Of a stretch of DNA of 64,000 bases, positions 43,890 to 53,107 are shown in pieces. The position numbers and the translations under genes are program-made. The DNA lies in the NCBI GenBank assembly GCA_003428585.1, contig QVQC01000032.1, positions 1 through 64,000 of the forward strand, read 5' to 3'. The DNA is from Nioella halotolerans (GTDB taxonomy: Bacteria > Pseudomonadota > Alphaproteobacteria > Rhodobacterales > Rhodobacteraceae). The notes under the pieces were generated by a model that was not told the DNA's origin, made no database searches, and saw nothing but the letters and a program-made list of their open reading frames with translations. Numbering within the stretch: the stretch's first letter is position 1; each line of letters opens with the position of its first letter.

Positions 43890-45278
43890 TCAGACGTTCA
43901 GCAACAGGTGCTGGCGTTCCCACGGAGATATTTCTCTTTGGTATTCTTCGTTCTCGGCGCGCTTGATGTCGCCGTAGAGCTGGCAGAACTCCTCGCCCAG
44001 CACGGCGCGGATCTCGGTCGCCTCCTCGAACAGGTCGAGCGCGTCGCCGAGGTTGACGGGCAGGCTGTCCTCGGCTTCCCAGACTTCCACCTCGACCGCC
44101 GGGCGCGGCTCGATCCGGTTGACCATGCCCAGATAGCCTGCGGCCAGCGAGGCGGCGATGGCAAGGTAGGGGTTGCAATCCATCCCCGTGACGCGGTTCT
44201 CGACCCTCCGCGCCTCGGGCTTGCCATGCGGGATGCGCAGGCCGGTCGTGCGGTTGTCACTGGCCCATTCAAGGTTGGCCGGGGCGCTTTGCCCGTCAAC
44301 GGTGATGCGGCGGTAGGAATTCACGTAAGGGGCCAGCAGCGGCACCAGATCCATCAGGTATATCTGGGAGCCGCCGATGAAATGGCTGAAATGGTCCGAT
44401 GCCGCGCCGTCTGCCGCGCAGAAAATGTTCTTGCCCGAGGCGATATCCAACACGCTTTGATGCAGGTGCATGGCGCTGCCAGGTTCATCGCGGATCGGCT
44501 TGGCCATGAAAGTGGCGAAGATCCCGTTCTTCAGCGCCGCCTCGCGGATCGAGCGCTTGAAGTAGAAGACCTGGTCCGCCAGCTTGAGGGGATCGCCGTG
44601 AAGCAGGTTGATCTCGATCTGCCCGGCGCCACCTTCCTGGATCACCGTGTCGAGGCGGAAGCCATGATCCTCGGCATAGTCGTAGATCGTGTCGATGACC
44701 GGCCCGTACTCGTCGACCGCGGCCATTGAATAGACCTGCCGGCTGGCGCCCTTGCGGCCGGTCCGCCCCAGGGGCGGCTCGATCGGTTCATTGGGGTCGG
44801 TATTGGGCTTGGTGAGGTAAAATTCCAGCTCCGGCGCCACCACGGGCCGCCACCCCCTGTCAGCGTAAAGCCCGAGAACCTTGCGCAGCACGTTGCGCGG
44901 CGCGATGGTCAGCGGATCGCCTTCGCGGGTCTGAAGATCGCAGATCACCTGAAGCGTCGCGTCCTCCGCCCAGGGAACGGCGGTGGCGGTGGCCATGTCG
45001 GGCACCAGCACGACGTCCTTTTCCAGCCACTGGTTGTTGATCTCCATGTCCACGTATTCACCTGAAATCGTTTGGTAAAACAGCGAGATCGGCAGGTAGA
45101 AGGTCTCGTCGGGACGGAACTTGTAGGACGGCATCGCCTTGCCGCGCGAGGTGCCGGCAAGATCGGGAATGATACATTCCACCTCTTCGAGGCGGCGCCC
45201 GTCGAGAAAGTCGAGGAACGCCTCGGGCAGATTGGACAGCCAGTCCGCGTCGGACTTGGCTTTGCGGGGGGTTCTCAT
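43890..45278 (-). CDS. puuA: Glutamine-synthetase-like gamma-glutamylpolyamine ligase (PuuA type), first copy
   Basis: A 462-residue glutamine synthetase homologue. Catalytic glutamates are in VAPELEFYL and QEGGAGQIEINL, and GSAMHLHQSVLDIASGKN is the ATP/glutamate block. PuuA-type enzymes join glutamate to putrescine (or another amine), starting the gamma-glutamyl route to GABA. First gene of the minus-strand polyamine operon; a TTTTTGATCAT-type motif lies about 90 bases upstream. A paralogue is at 50402. Confidence 0.86.
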   Translation of the reverse strand: MRTPRKAKSDADWLSNLPEAFLDFLDGRRLEEVECIIPDLAGTSRGKAMPSYKFRPDETFYLPISLFYQTISGEYVDMEINNQWLEKDVVLVPDMATATAVPWAEDATLQVICDLQTREGDPLTIAPRNVLRKVLGLYADRGWRPVVAPELEFYLTKPNTDPNEPIEPPLGRTGRKGASRQVYSMAAVDEYGPVIDTIYDYAEDHGFRLDTVIQEGGAGQIEINLLHGDPLKLADQVFYFKRSIREAALKNGIFATFMAKPIRDEPGSAMHLHQSVLDIASGKNIFCAADGAASDHFSHFIGGSQIYLMDLVPLLAPYVNSYRRITVDGQSAPANLEWASDNRTTGLRIPHGKPEARRVENRVTGMDCNPYLAIAASLAAGYLGMVNRIEPRPAVEVEVWEAEDSLPVNLGDALDLFEEATEIRAVLGEEFCQLYGDIKRAENEEYQREISPWERQHLLLNV

Positions 45279-45369
45279 GGGGTCCTGCCGCGATCATGAT
45301 CGGTGAAGGCCCGCCCGGCCGGCCCACATCCCAGTGCAGGGCCCCGTTCAGTCGCCTCGCGCGAGGATA

Positions 45370-45375
45370 TGATCA
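45370..45375. promoter_or_regulatory. TGATCA motif upstream of puuA
   Basis: TGATCAAAAA begins at 45370, about 90 bases upstream of the puuA start. A near-identical TTTGATCAAA palindrome lies upstream of the potF-type gene at 46321-46330. These two sites frame the GntR regulator between them. Candidate shared operator; a six-base core is weak evidence. The rest of the 296-base gap (45279-45574) holds a short CCGCCA-type triplet repeat but no gene. Confidence 0.35.
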
Positions 45376-45574
45376 AAAATGTAGACCTGTCAATCGGGGT
45401 CGGTGAATGGTGTCGCCGGGCGACTCGCGCGCCGCGTCGCCCGGCGGCATTGGCGGGGCGCGCTGACCCTTGGTGTGGCGGCGGGCGGATCGGGGAGCGA
45501 CGCCGCCACCGCCACCGCCACCGCTTTCGGCGCGTCCCAGATCGGTTCGGGCCAAGATGGCAGAGCGGGCGGCC

Positions 45575-46225
45575 TCAGACACCAAGGGCTTGGCGCATCA
45601 GGTCGAGCCCCTGTTGCAGGTCGCCCTCGATCGCGCTGGCCGTCGCCTCGGCGTCGCGGCGTCGCATCGACGCGATGGTTTCGGAATGCATGTCGGGCAG
45701 GTTGGAGGTGCCGAACCGGCCGCTGACAACCCGGTGCGAGGGGCCGAATTGCAGCCAGAGCGAGGTTGCGATCTTGCGCAGGATGGGCGTGCCGGCCATG
45801 TCGTAGAGCGCGAAGTGAAACCGGAAGTTGCTTTCGAGGTAAGCCTCGATATTGCCGGTCTCGATGGCCTTGTCGACGTTTTCGTCAAGCGCCTCAAGCG
45901 AGGCGATATCGGCGTCGCTCGCCCGCGTGGCGGCCAGTTCGGCCATCTTCGGTTCGATCGCGAAACGCGCGAAATAGATCTCGTCGACACGCTGGGCGGT
46001 CAATTCGGGCACACAGATGCGCCGGTTGCCAAGCGCCTCCAGCGCCCCCTCGGCGGTGAGCCGGCGGATCGCCTCGCGCACCGGGGTCACGCCCGCGCCG
46101 ACCGCGTCCTTAAGGCCGAGGATCGTCACCGGCTGACCGGGCAGAACCTTCCCGAACAGGATCATGTTGCGAATCCTTTTATAGATCGCCTCATGTTCAG
46201 GCAGTTTCGGGTCCCTTGCGGTCAC
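45575..46225 (-). CDS. GntR family regulator, FCD subfamily, between polyamine clusters
   Basis: A 216-residue regulator. Winged helix near residues 5-70 (GLKDAVGAGVTPVREAIRRLTAEGAL) and a helical FCD ligand domain (FRFHFALYDMAGTPIL). Starts at GTG 46225, eight bases after AAGGA. It is divergent from the PotF-type gene and oriented with the puuA operon, so it probably governs one or both polyamine clusters. It is not a PuuR (cupin) relative. Confidence 0.9.
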   Translation of the reverse strand: MTARDPKLPEHEAIYKRIRNMILFGKVLPGQPVTILGLKDAVGAGVTPVREAIRRLTAEGALEALGNRRICVPELTAQRVDEIYFARFAIEPKMAELAATRASDADIASLEALDENVDKAIETGNIEAYLESNFRFHFALYDMAGTPILRKIATSLWLQFGPSHRVVSGRFGTSNLPDMHSETIASMRRRDAEATASAIEGDLQQGLDLMRQALGV

Positions 46226-46320
46226 GGGGTAATCCTTCCAAGATGCTGATTGCGTGAACGGGTTCCAAAAGGTCAGTCTGCGGGCGAGACTGCTTGAAAA
46301 TTCTTGCGCCGAATCGGTGT

Positions 46321-46330
46321 TTTGATCAAA
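46321..46330. promoter_or_regulatory. TTTGATCAAA palindrome upstream of potF
   Basis: A perfect ten-base palindrome in the 144-base gap between the divergent GntR gene (46225) and the polyamine-binding-protein gene (46370), 40 bases before the latter. Its core recurs upstream of puuA. Candidate GntR operator. Confidence 0.45.
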
Positions 46331-46369
46331 TGAAAAAGACGGCGCTCACAACCAACGGGAGAACGGCGA

Positions 46370-47455
46370 ATGAAACTCAAGCTCACAATGCTCGCGGCAG
46401 CGGGCTCGATGATGGCCCTGTCGGCCGCGGCCGAGGAGGTGCGGGTCTACAACTGGTCCGACTATATCGACGAGGCGCTGCTGGCGCAGTTCGAGGAAGA
46501 GACCGGCTATGACCTCGTCTACGACGTGTTCGATTCCAACGAACTGCTGGAAACCCGGATGCTGGCCGGCGGATCGGGCTATGACGTGGTCGTGCCCTCG
46601 GGCACCTTCCTGCAACGCCAGATCTCGGCCGGGGCGTTCCAGCCGCTCGATTATGACCTGCTGCCCAATGCGGACAACATGTGGGACGTGATCATGGAGC
46701 GCACGGAACAATACGATCCCGGCAACCAGTACGCGATCAACTACATGTGGGGCACCACGGGTCTGGGCGTGAACGTGAACCGGGTGCGCGAGATCCTGGG
46801 CGAGGATGCGCCGATCGACTCGCTGGAGCTGATCTTCGACCCCGACAACATGGAGCAACTGGCCGAGTGCGGCGTGCATTTCCTTGACGCTCCGGTGGAA
46901 ATGATCCCCGCCGCCCTCAGCTATCTGGGCGAGGATCCCGACAGCCATGACCCGGACGTGATCGCCTTGGCAGAGCCTGTCCTGTCCGGCGTCCGCCCCT
47001 ATGTGCGCAACTTCCACAGCTCGGAGTATATCAATGCTTTGGCCAACGGGGATATCTGCGTCGCCTTCGGGTGGTCGGGTGATGTTCTTCAGGCCCGCGA
47101 TCGCGCTGCCGAAGCCGATAACGACGTCGAGATCGTCTACAACGCGCCGACCGAGGGCGCGCTGATGTGGTTCGACATGATGGCGATCCCGGTCGATGCG
47201 CCCAACCCCGAAGGCGCCCACGCCTTCATCAACTTCATCATGGATGCCGAGAACATGGCGCAGGCGTCGAACTACGTGTACTACGCCAATGGTAACCTCG
47301 CGAGCCAGGAATTCCTGGTCGAGGACGTGATCGGCGATACCGCGATCTATCCAGATGAGGCGACGCTGGAAAATCTCTATACAACGACGCCTTACGATCC
47401 GCGCGTGCAGCGTGTCGTGACGCGGATGTGGACCCGGATCAAGTCGGGCACCTGA
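46370..47455 (+). CDS. Polyamine ABC transporter substrate-binding protein (PotF type)
   Basis: A 361-residue periplasmic protein. Signal peptide MKLKLTMLAAAGSMMALSAAA is followed by EVRVYNWSDYIDEALLAQFE, the PotD/PotF hallmark. The central YAINYMWGTTGLGVN and C-terminal FDMMAIPVDAPNPEGAHAFIN match polyamine binders; Trp, Asp and Glu expected to grip the diamine are present. First gene of a seven-gene operon. Ligand likely putrescine or spermidine. Confidence 0.93.
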   Translation: MKLKLTMLAAAGSMMALSAAAEEVRVYNWSDYIDEALLAQFEEETGYDLVYDVFDSNELLETRMLAGGSGYDVVVPSGTFLQRQISAGAFQPLDYDLLPNADNMWDVIMERTEQYDPGNQYAINYMWGTTGLGVNVNRVREILGEDAPIDSLELIFDPDNMEQLAECGVHFLDAPVEMIPAALSYLGEDPDSHDPDVIALAEPVLSGVRPYVRNFHSSEYINALANGDICVAFGWSGDVLQARDRAAEADNDVEIVYNAPTEGALMWFDMMAIPVDAPNPEGAHAFINFIMDAENMAQASNYVYYANGNLASQEFLVEDVIGDTAIYPDEATLENLYTTTPYDPRVQRVVTRMWTRIKSGT

Positions 47456-47475
47456 TTATCCAGACGTGACCGCCG

Positions 47476-47496
47476 CGCCCGGGGCTGCCCCGGGCG
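47476..47496 (+). terminator. Intercistronic hairpin between potF and potG
   Basis: CGCCCGGGG (47476-47484) pairs perfectly with CCCCGGGCG (47488-47496) around a three-base loop, 20 bases after the binding-protein stop. No T-run follows. As at 31890-31920 it probably raises the binding protein above the transporter subunits. Confidence 0.65.
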
Positions 47497-47530
47497 TGGC
47501 CTGCGGGCCCGACCGGGCCGAGGAGCTTTC

Positions 47531-48679
47531 ATGACATCTGCCGTCGCCGCCGCAAGGCCTGCCGAGTTCGCGCCGTGGAACGATCCCGCGCAAACGCCGC
47601 TGATCCGCTTCGAGAACGTGACCAAGCGGTTCGGGGATTTCACCGCCGTCGACGATGTCGACCTTGCCATCTACCGCAAGGAATTCTTTGCCCTGCTCGG
47701 CCCCTCGGGCTGCGGCAAGACCACGTTGATGCGCATGCTGGCCGGGTTCGAGACCGCGACCGAGGGCCGGATCACCATCGGCGACGAGGACATGGCCGGC
47801 ATCCCGCCCAACCGGCGCGAGGTCAACATGATGTTCCAGTCCTACGCGCTGTTCCCGCACCTGTCGGTCTGGGACAATATCGCCTTCGGGCTGAAGCGCT
47901 CCGACATGGCGAAGGACAAGATCCCCGATCGCGTGCAGGAGATGCTGCGCCTCACCCGGCTGGAAAAGTTCGCCCGGCGCAAGCCGCACCAGATCTCCGG
48001 CGGGCAGCGGCAGCGCGTGGCGCTGGCCCGCGCGCTCGCCAAGGCGCCCAAGCTTCTTTTGCTCGACGAACCGCTTGGCGCGCTCGACGCCAAGCTGCGC
48101 CAGCAGACCCAGTTCGAACTGATGGACATTCAGGAAAAGACCGAGACCACCTTCGTCATCGTCACCCACGACCAAGAGGAAGCGATGACCGTGGCCAGCC
48201 GCGTCGCGGTGATGGACAATGGCAAGGTGATCCAGGTCGACACGCCGGCCCGCATCTACGAGACGCCGAATTCGGTCTACGTGGCCGATTTCATCGGCGA
48301 CGTGAACCTGATCGAGGGCAACGCGACCCTGAAGCCCGACGGCCTGGTCCGCCTTGCCTGGGCCGAGGGCGCGCCCGAGATCATCGCCACGGCCGGCGAG
48401 GGGTTGACCGACGGCGCCCGCGCCAGCTTCGTCATCCGGCCCGAGAAGGTGGCGATCAGCGCCGAACGCCCCGAGGGCCGCAACAACGTGGTGCAGGGCC
48501 GTATCCACGACATCGCCTATCTGGGCAATATCTCCACCTACCATGTCGAACTGCCGGGCGGGCAGATCATGAAGGCGCAGACGGTGAATAACCGGCGCCA
48601 GTCGCGGCGCGGATTCACATGGGACGACGAGGTCTGGCTGTCCTGGACGGATACGGCCGGGCTGGTGCTGGCCGGATAA
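47531..48679 (+). CDS. Polyamine ABC transporter ATPase (PotG type)
   Basis: A 382-residue ATPase. Walker A GPSGCGKTTL, signature ISGGQRQRVALARAL and Walker B LLLLDEPLGALDAKLR are intact; the C-terminal ~120 residues form the TOBE regulatory domain (RPEKVAISAERPEGRNNVVQG). Length and wording fit PotG/PotA. Drives the two downstream permeases. Confidence 0.93.
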   Translation: MTSAVAAARPAEFAPWNDPAQTPLIRFENVTKRFGDFTAVDDVDLAIYRKEFFALLGPSGCGKTTLMRMLAGFETATEGRITIGDEDMAGIPPNRREVNMMFQSYALFPHLSVWDNIAFGLKRSDMAKDKIPDRVQEMLRLTRLEKFARRKPHQISGGQRQRVALARALAKAPKLLLLDEPLGALDAKLRQQTQFELMDIQEKTETTFVIVTHDQEEAMTVASRVAVMDNGKVIQVDTPARIYETPNSVYVADFIGDVNLIEGNATLKPDGLVRLAWAEGAPEIIATAGEGLTDGARASFVIRPEKVAISAERPEGRNNVVQGRIHDIAYLGNISTYHVELPGGQIMKAQTVNNRRQSRRGFTWDDEVWLSWTDTAGLVLAG

Positions 48680-48690
48680 GGGGGGCGGAT

Positions 48691-49587
48691 ATGACCATCG
48701 GCCGCCGTGCCTTGATCGGCATCCCCTATCTGTGGCTTTTGCTGCTGTTCCTCGTGCCCTTCGGGATCATCTTCAAGATCTCGCTGTCCGATATCACGCT
48801 GGCCATTCCGCCCTACACGCCGACTCTGGACCTGTCCGAAGGCTGGCCGGGGATCCGCGATTTCCTGCGACAGCTCGATTTCGAGAATTACGTCTTCCTG
48901 ACCGAGGACGCGCTCTACTGGAAAGCGTATCTCTCGTCGCTGCGGATCGCGCTGGTTTCCACCCTGCTTGCGCTTTGCGTCGGCTATCCCATCGCCTACG
49001 GCATGGCGCGCGCGGCGCCGGAATGGCGCCCGACGCTGATGATGCTGGTGATCCTGCCGTTCTGGACAAGCTTTCTCATTCGCGTCTACGCGTGGATCGG
49101 CATCCTCTCGACCGAAGGCTATCTCAACCAGTTTCTGCAATGGATCGGCCTGATCGCAGAGCCCTTGCAGATCATGAACACGCCCACGGCGGTCTATGTC
49201 GGCATCGTCTATACCTACCTGCCCTTCATGATCCTGCCGATCTACGCGACGCTGGAACGGATGGATGACAGCCTGCTGGAAGCGGCGGAGGATCTTGGCT
49301 GTTCGCGTCTCTCGGCCTTCTGGATCATCACCTTCCCGCTGTCGCGGTCGGGCATCATCGCGGGCTGTTTCCTCGTCTTCATCCCGGCGATCGGGGAATT
49401 CGTGATCCCCTCGCTTCTGGGCGGTTCGGGCACGCTGATGATCGGCAAGGTCCTGTGGGAGGAGTTCTTTTCGAACCGCGACTGGCCGGTCGCCTCGGCG
49501 GTTGCGATCATCCTGCTTCTGATCCTCGTGATCCCGATCATCCTGTTCCAGAAGACCCTGGAAAAGAACCAGGAGGCCGACGCATGA
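48691..49587 (+). CDS. Polyamine ABC transporter permease (PotH type)
   Basis: A 298-residue inner-membrane permease with N-terminal IPYLWLLLLFLVPFGIIF, then a long periplasmic segment and four more spans. EAA loop: LLEAAEDLGCSRLSAFWIITFPLS. ATG 48691 follows a purine-rich AAGGGGGGC. Pairs with PotI, whose start overlaps its stop. Confidence 0.93.
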   Translation: MTIGRRALIGIPYLWLLLLFLVPFGIIFKISLSDITLAIPPYTPTLDLSEGWPGIRDFLRQLDFENYVFLTEDALYWKAYLSSLRIALVSTLLALCVGYPIAYGMARAAPEWRPTLMMLVILPFWTSFLIRVYAWIGILSTEGYLNQFLQWIGLIAEPLQIMNTPTAVYVGIVYTYLPFMILPIYATLERMDDSLLEAAEDLGCSRLSAFWIITFPLSRSGIIAGCFLVFIPAIGEFVIPSLLGGSGTLMIGKVLWEEFFSNRDWPVASAVAIILLLILVIPIILFQKTLEKNQEADA

Positions 49588-50405
49588 CACGCTTTACCTG
49601 GTTCAACGTGACGGCGCTGACGCTTGGTTTCGCCTTTCTTTACATCCCCATGATCATACTCGTGATCTACAGTTTCAACGAAAGCCGGCTGGTCACGGTC
49701 TGGGCGGGCTTCTCGACCCGGTGGTACGGGGAACTGGTCGGCGATGAGGCTTTTCTGAACGCGGCATGGGTGACCTTGCGGGTGGCCTTCGTCTCGTCGA
49801 CCATCGCCACGGTGCTGGGCACGATGGCGGCCTATGTGCTGGTGCGCGGTGGCAAGTTCATGGGCCGGACGCTGTTTTCGGGCATGATCTACGCGCCCCT
49901 CGTGATGCCCGAGGTGATCACCGGCCTGTCGCTGTTGCTGCTGTTCATTTCCATCGGGCTTGATCGCGGGATCCTCACCATCATCCTCGCGCACACGACC
50001 TTTTCGATGTGTTTCGTTTCCGTCGTGGTGTCCTCTCGCCTCGTCAGTTTCGACCGCTCGGTAGAGGAAGCGGCGCTTGACCTGGGGTGCACGCCCTTCG
50101 ACGCCTTCAAATCGGTGACCTTGCCGCTGATCGCGCCGGCGGTGATCGCGGGCTGGCTTCTGGCCTTCACCCTGTCGCTTGACGATCTGGTGATCGCGTC
50201 CTTTACCGCCGGGCCCTCGGCGACGACCCTGCCGATCAAGATCTTCTCGTCCGTTCGGCTGGGGGTCAGCCCCGAGATCAATGCGCTCTCCACCATCCTC
50301 ATCGGGATCGTGACGGTCGGGGTGATCACCGCCTCGCTGGTCAGCAAGCGGCGTCTCGTGCAACAGCAGCGCGACGAGAAACTGGCGGACGGGCAGGGCG
50401 CATGA
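49584..50405 (+). CDS. Polyamine ABC transporter permease (PotI type)
   Basis: A 273-residue permease with the EAA loop SVEEAALDLGCTPFDAFKSVTLPLI and DDLVIASFTAGPSATTLPI, typical of PotI/PotC. Coupled by four-base overlaps to PotH upstream and the PuuA-type gene downstream, so import and catabolism of polyamines are made together. Confidence 0.93.
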   Translation: MTRFTWFNVTALTLGFAFLYIPMIILVIYSFNESRLVTVWAGFSTRWYGELVGDEAFLNAAWVTLRVAFVSSTIATVLGTMAAYVLVRGGKFMGRTLFSGMIYAPLVMPEVITGLSLLLLFISIGLDRGILTIILAHTTFSMCFVSVVVSSRLVSFDRSVEEAALDLGCTPFDAFKSVTLPLIAPAVIAGWLLAFTLSLDDLVIASFTAGPSATTLPIKIFSSVRLGVSPEINALSTILIGIVTVGVITASLVSKRRLVQQQRDEKLADGQGA

Positions 50406-51769
50406 AAGCGGAATACGAGACCTACTGCGCCACCCATGGCCGGCCCGACCGGATCGAACTGATGTTGTGCGATATCAACGCGGTTCTGCGCGGCAAGTGG
50501 CTGCCGGGCGATGCCATTGGCAAGCTGGAGGGCGGCGCGGTGCGGTTGCCCTATTCCACCTACGCGCCCGCGATCATGGGCAACGAGGTGGAGGCGACGG
50601 GGCTGGGCATCGTCGTGGGCGACCCCGACGGGGTACTGGTGCCCGTGCCGGGAACCTTGCGGCCGGTGCCTTGGATGCCGGGCAAGGTGGCGCAGCTTCA
50701 GGTCGAGATGCTGACGCCAGAGGGCGCGCCAAGCCCGATTTCCCCGCGCGAGATCCTGAAGGCGACGCTGGCCCGGTTCGCGGCGCGCGGCTGGCGCCCT
50801 GTCGTGGCGACGGAGCTGGAATTCTACATCCTGCGCCCGCGCAAGAGGGGCGACGACCCGCCGGTGCCGCCGCCGCGGACGCCGACGGCGCAGAATTACG
50901 ACCTCGAAGTCGTGGCGCGGCAGGAGGCGATCCTGACCGAGATCCTGTCCACCTGCGAGGCGCAGGGGCTGGAGACCGACACGCTGATCGCGGAATACGG
51001 GCCGGGCCAGTTCGAGGTGAATTTCCACCATACCGAGGACGTTCTGCGCGCCGCCGAAACCGCGATCCTGTTCCGCCGGCTGGTGCGCGGGATCGTGGCG
51101 CGCCATGGCATGGAGGCGACCTTCATGGCCAAGCCCTATGCCGAGGCGCCGGGCAACGGGATGCACGTGCATTGTTCCATTCTGGACGCCGAGGGGCGCA
51201 ATATCTTCGCGCCCGAGGGGCAGGGCAATATCTTCGCCGATGGCACGGGGCCGGCCGGGCCTGCGCCCCTCTTGAAACAGGCGGTGGCCGGCGTGCTGGA
51301 CACGATGGCGGATTTTCAGGCGATCTTCGCGCCGCACATGAATTCCTACCGCCGCTTTCAGCCGATGAGCTTCGCACCCTCCAGCCCCGACTGGGGCTAT
51401 GACAACCGCGCCGCCGGGGTACGCCTGCCGCAGACGGACGGGCCAGCCGCGCGGCTGGAGCACCGGATCAGCGGCGCGGATGTGAACCCCTACCTTGTGC
51501 TGACCGCGATCCTTGGCGGCATATTGCACGGTATCGACACCGACCCGGACCTGCCGCTGCCGATCGACGATCCGGGGGCGGCGCCGGCGCCGACGCTTGG
51601 CCATGACTGGTTCGACGCGGTGGAGCGGTTCGCGGTTTCCGATCACGTGGCGGAGGTGTTCGGCGAGACCTATCGCCATGTCTACGCGGCGGTTAAGACC
51701 GACGAGGTGCAGACGCTGACCGGCCTGATCACGCCGGTCGAATACCGCTATTACCTAAGCCGCCTGTGA
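50402..51769 (+). CDS. Glutamine-synthetase-like gamma-glutamylpolyamine ligase, second copy
   Basis: A 455-residue glutamine synthetase homologue with catalytic acids in VVATELEFYI and LIAEYGPGQFEVNF, and GNGMHVHCSILDAEGRN. Its N-terminus (MKAEYETYCATHGRPDRIELMLCDINAVLRGKWLP) differs from the first PuuA-type gene at 43890, so it is a separate paralogue with perhaps another amine substrate. Start overlaps the PotI stop (ATGA). Confidence 0.86.
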   Translation: MKAEYETYCATHGRPDRIELMLCDINAVLRGKWLPGDAIGKLEGGAVRLPYSTYAPAIMGNEVEATGLGIVVGDPDGVLVPVPGTLRPVPWMPGKVAQLQVEMLTPEGAPSPISPREILKATLARFAARGWRPVVATELEFYILRPRKRGDDPPVPPPRTPTAQNYDLEVVARQEAILTEILSTCEAQGLETDTLIAEYGPGQFEVNFHHTEDVLRAAETAILFRRLVRGIVARHGMEATFMAKPYAEAPGNGMHVHCSILDAEGRNIFAPEGQGNIFADGTGPAGPAPLLKQAVAGVLDTMADFQAIFAPHMNSYRRFQPMSFAPSSPDWGYDNRAAGVRLPQTDGPAARLEHRISGADVNPYLVLTAILGGILHGIDTDPDLPLPIDDPGAAPAPTLGHDWFDAVERFAVSDHVAEVFGETYRHVYAAVKTDEVQTLTGLITPVEYRYYLSRL

Positions 51770-51772
51770 CCG

Positions 51773-53104
51773 ATGCGCCGCCTGTATGAGCCCATGGCCT
51801 ACGGGCCCGCACCGATTGCGGATGGCTTCTGGCCGACCACGGTGGAGGCCATTCCCGAACACGCCCCATTGCAGGGTGCGGTGACGGCGGACGTTGCCGT
51901 GGTCGGCGCGGGGGTGACCGGCCTCAACGCCGCTCTGGCTCTGGCCGAGGCGGGGCAGGACGTGGTGGTTCTGGAGGCCGAACAGCCCGGCTGGGGGGCC
52001 TCGGGCCGCAATGGCGGGTTCTGTTGCCTTGGCGGGGCGAAAGCCTCGGCCCCGGCGCTGCTGAAACGCTTTGGCGAGGCGGCCACGCGCGACTATTTCC
52101 GGGCCGAACGGGCGGCGGTGGACCATGTGGCGGCGGTGCTGGACCGGCACGCGATCGCCGCCGAGCGGCATTCCGAGGGCGAAACGTTGCTGGCCTTCCG
52201 GCCCAGCGACAACAAGGGCTTGCAGGATCTGGCAGAGGAAATGCAGCGCTTTCATCAGGTGGAGTGCGAGGTGCTTGCGAAACCGGCCTTGGCCGAGCGG
52301 GGCTTTGCCAGCCCGGAGTTTCACGGCGCGCTGACCACGCCGATCGGCTTCGCGCTCAACCCGTTGAAATACGTTCTGGGGCTGTCGCAGGTGTTGCTGG
52401 ACGCGGGCGGGCGGCTCTTCGGGGGAACGCCCCTTGTCGCCCTGTCGCGCGATGGCGACCGTCACCTGTTGACCACACCGGCGGGGCAGGTGCGGGCGAA
52501 GGTGCTGATCGTGGCGACCAATGGCTACAGTTCCGACGAGCTGCCCGGCTGGCTGGCGGGGCGTTACCTGCCGGTGCAGTCCAACGTGCTGGTCACCCGC
52601 CCCCTGACCGCGGCGGAGCTGGCCGCGCAGGGCTGGACGACCCGGCAGATGTGCTACGACACGCGGCATTTGTTGCATTATTTCAGGCTGATGCCGGATA
52701 ACCGCATGCTTTTCGGCTTGCGCGGCGCGATGCGCAGCACGCCCGCCGCCCATGCCAAGACCCGCGCCCGGGCGCGGGCGGATTTCGAGCGGATTTTCCC
52801 CGAATGGCGGCATGTGGAGACGCCTTTCTTCTGGTCCGGCCTCTTGGCGTTGGCGCGGGATCTTGTCCCCTATGCCGGCCCGGTGCCGGGGATGGACAGG
52901 GCCTGGACGGCCTTGTGTTACCACGGCAACGGGGTTGCCATGGGCAGTTACGCGGGCCGCTTGCTGGCCGCGCAGATCACCGGGCAGGGCCCGGAAACGC
53001 CCGCCCCCTTGCGCGCAGGGCTTCGGCGGTTTGAACTGGGACGCTGGCGGCGCGCGCTGCTACCGCTGGCCTACACGTTTTACGGCTTACAGGACCGGGG
53101 TTAA
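51773..53104 (+). CDS. FAD-dependent oxidase (PuuB/OrdL type), second copy
   Basis: A 443-residue DadA-fold oxidase with FAD motif VAVVGAGVTGLNAALALAEAG and GWGASGRNGGFCCLG. C-terminal CYHGNGVAMGSYAGRLLA binds FAD. It starts three bases after the ligase stop and would oxidise the gamma-glutamylated amine. Paralogue of the gene at 41162, but clearly diverged. Confidence 0.85.
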   Translation: MRRLYEPMAYGPAPIADGFWPTTVEAIPEHAPLQGAVTADVAVVGAGVTGLNAALALAEAGQDVVVLEAEQPGWGASGRNGGFCCLGGAKASAPALLKRFGEAATRDYFRAERAAVDHVAAVLDRHAIAAERHSEGETLLAFRPSDNKGLQDLAEEMQRFHQVECEVLAKPALAERGFASPEFHGALTTPIGFALNPLKYVLGLSQVLLDAGGRLFGGTPLVALSRDGDRHLLTTPAGQVRAKVLIVATNGYSSDELPGWLAGRYLPVQSNVLVTRPLTAAELAAQGWTTRQMCYDTRHLLHYFRLMPDNRMLFGLRGAMRSTPAAHAKTRARARADFERIFPEWRHVETPFFWSGLLALARDLVPYAGPVPGMDRAWTALCYHGNGVAMGSYAGRLLAAQITGQGPETPAPLRAGLRRFELGRWRRALLPLAYTFYGLQDRG

Positions 53105-53107
53105 GAC

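Noticed and set aside
45373..45585. 70-codon minus-strand frame with a run of glycines
   Set aside because: The Gly run comes from a CCGCCA-type triplet repeat near 45503-45525; no ribosome binding site, and the end overlaps the GntR gene.
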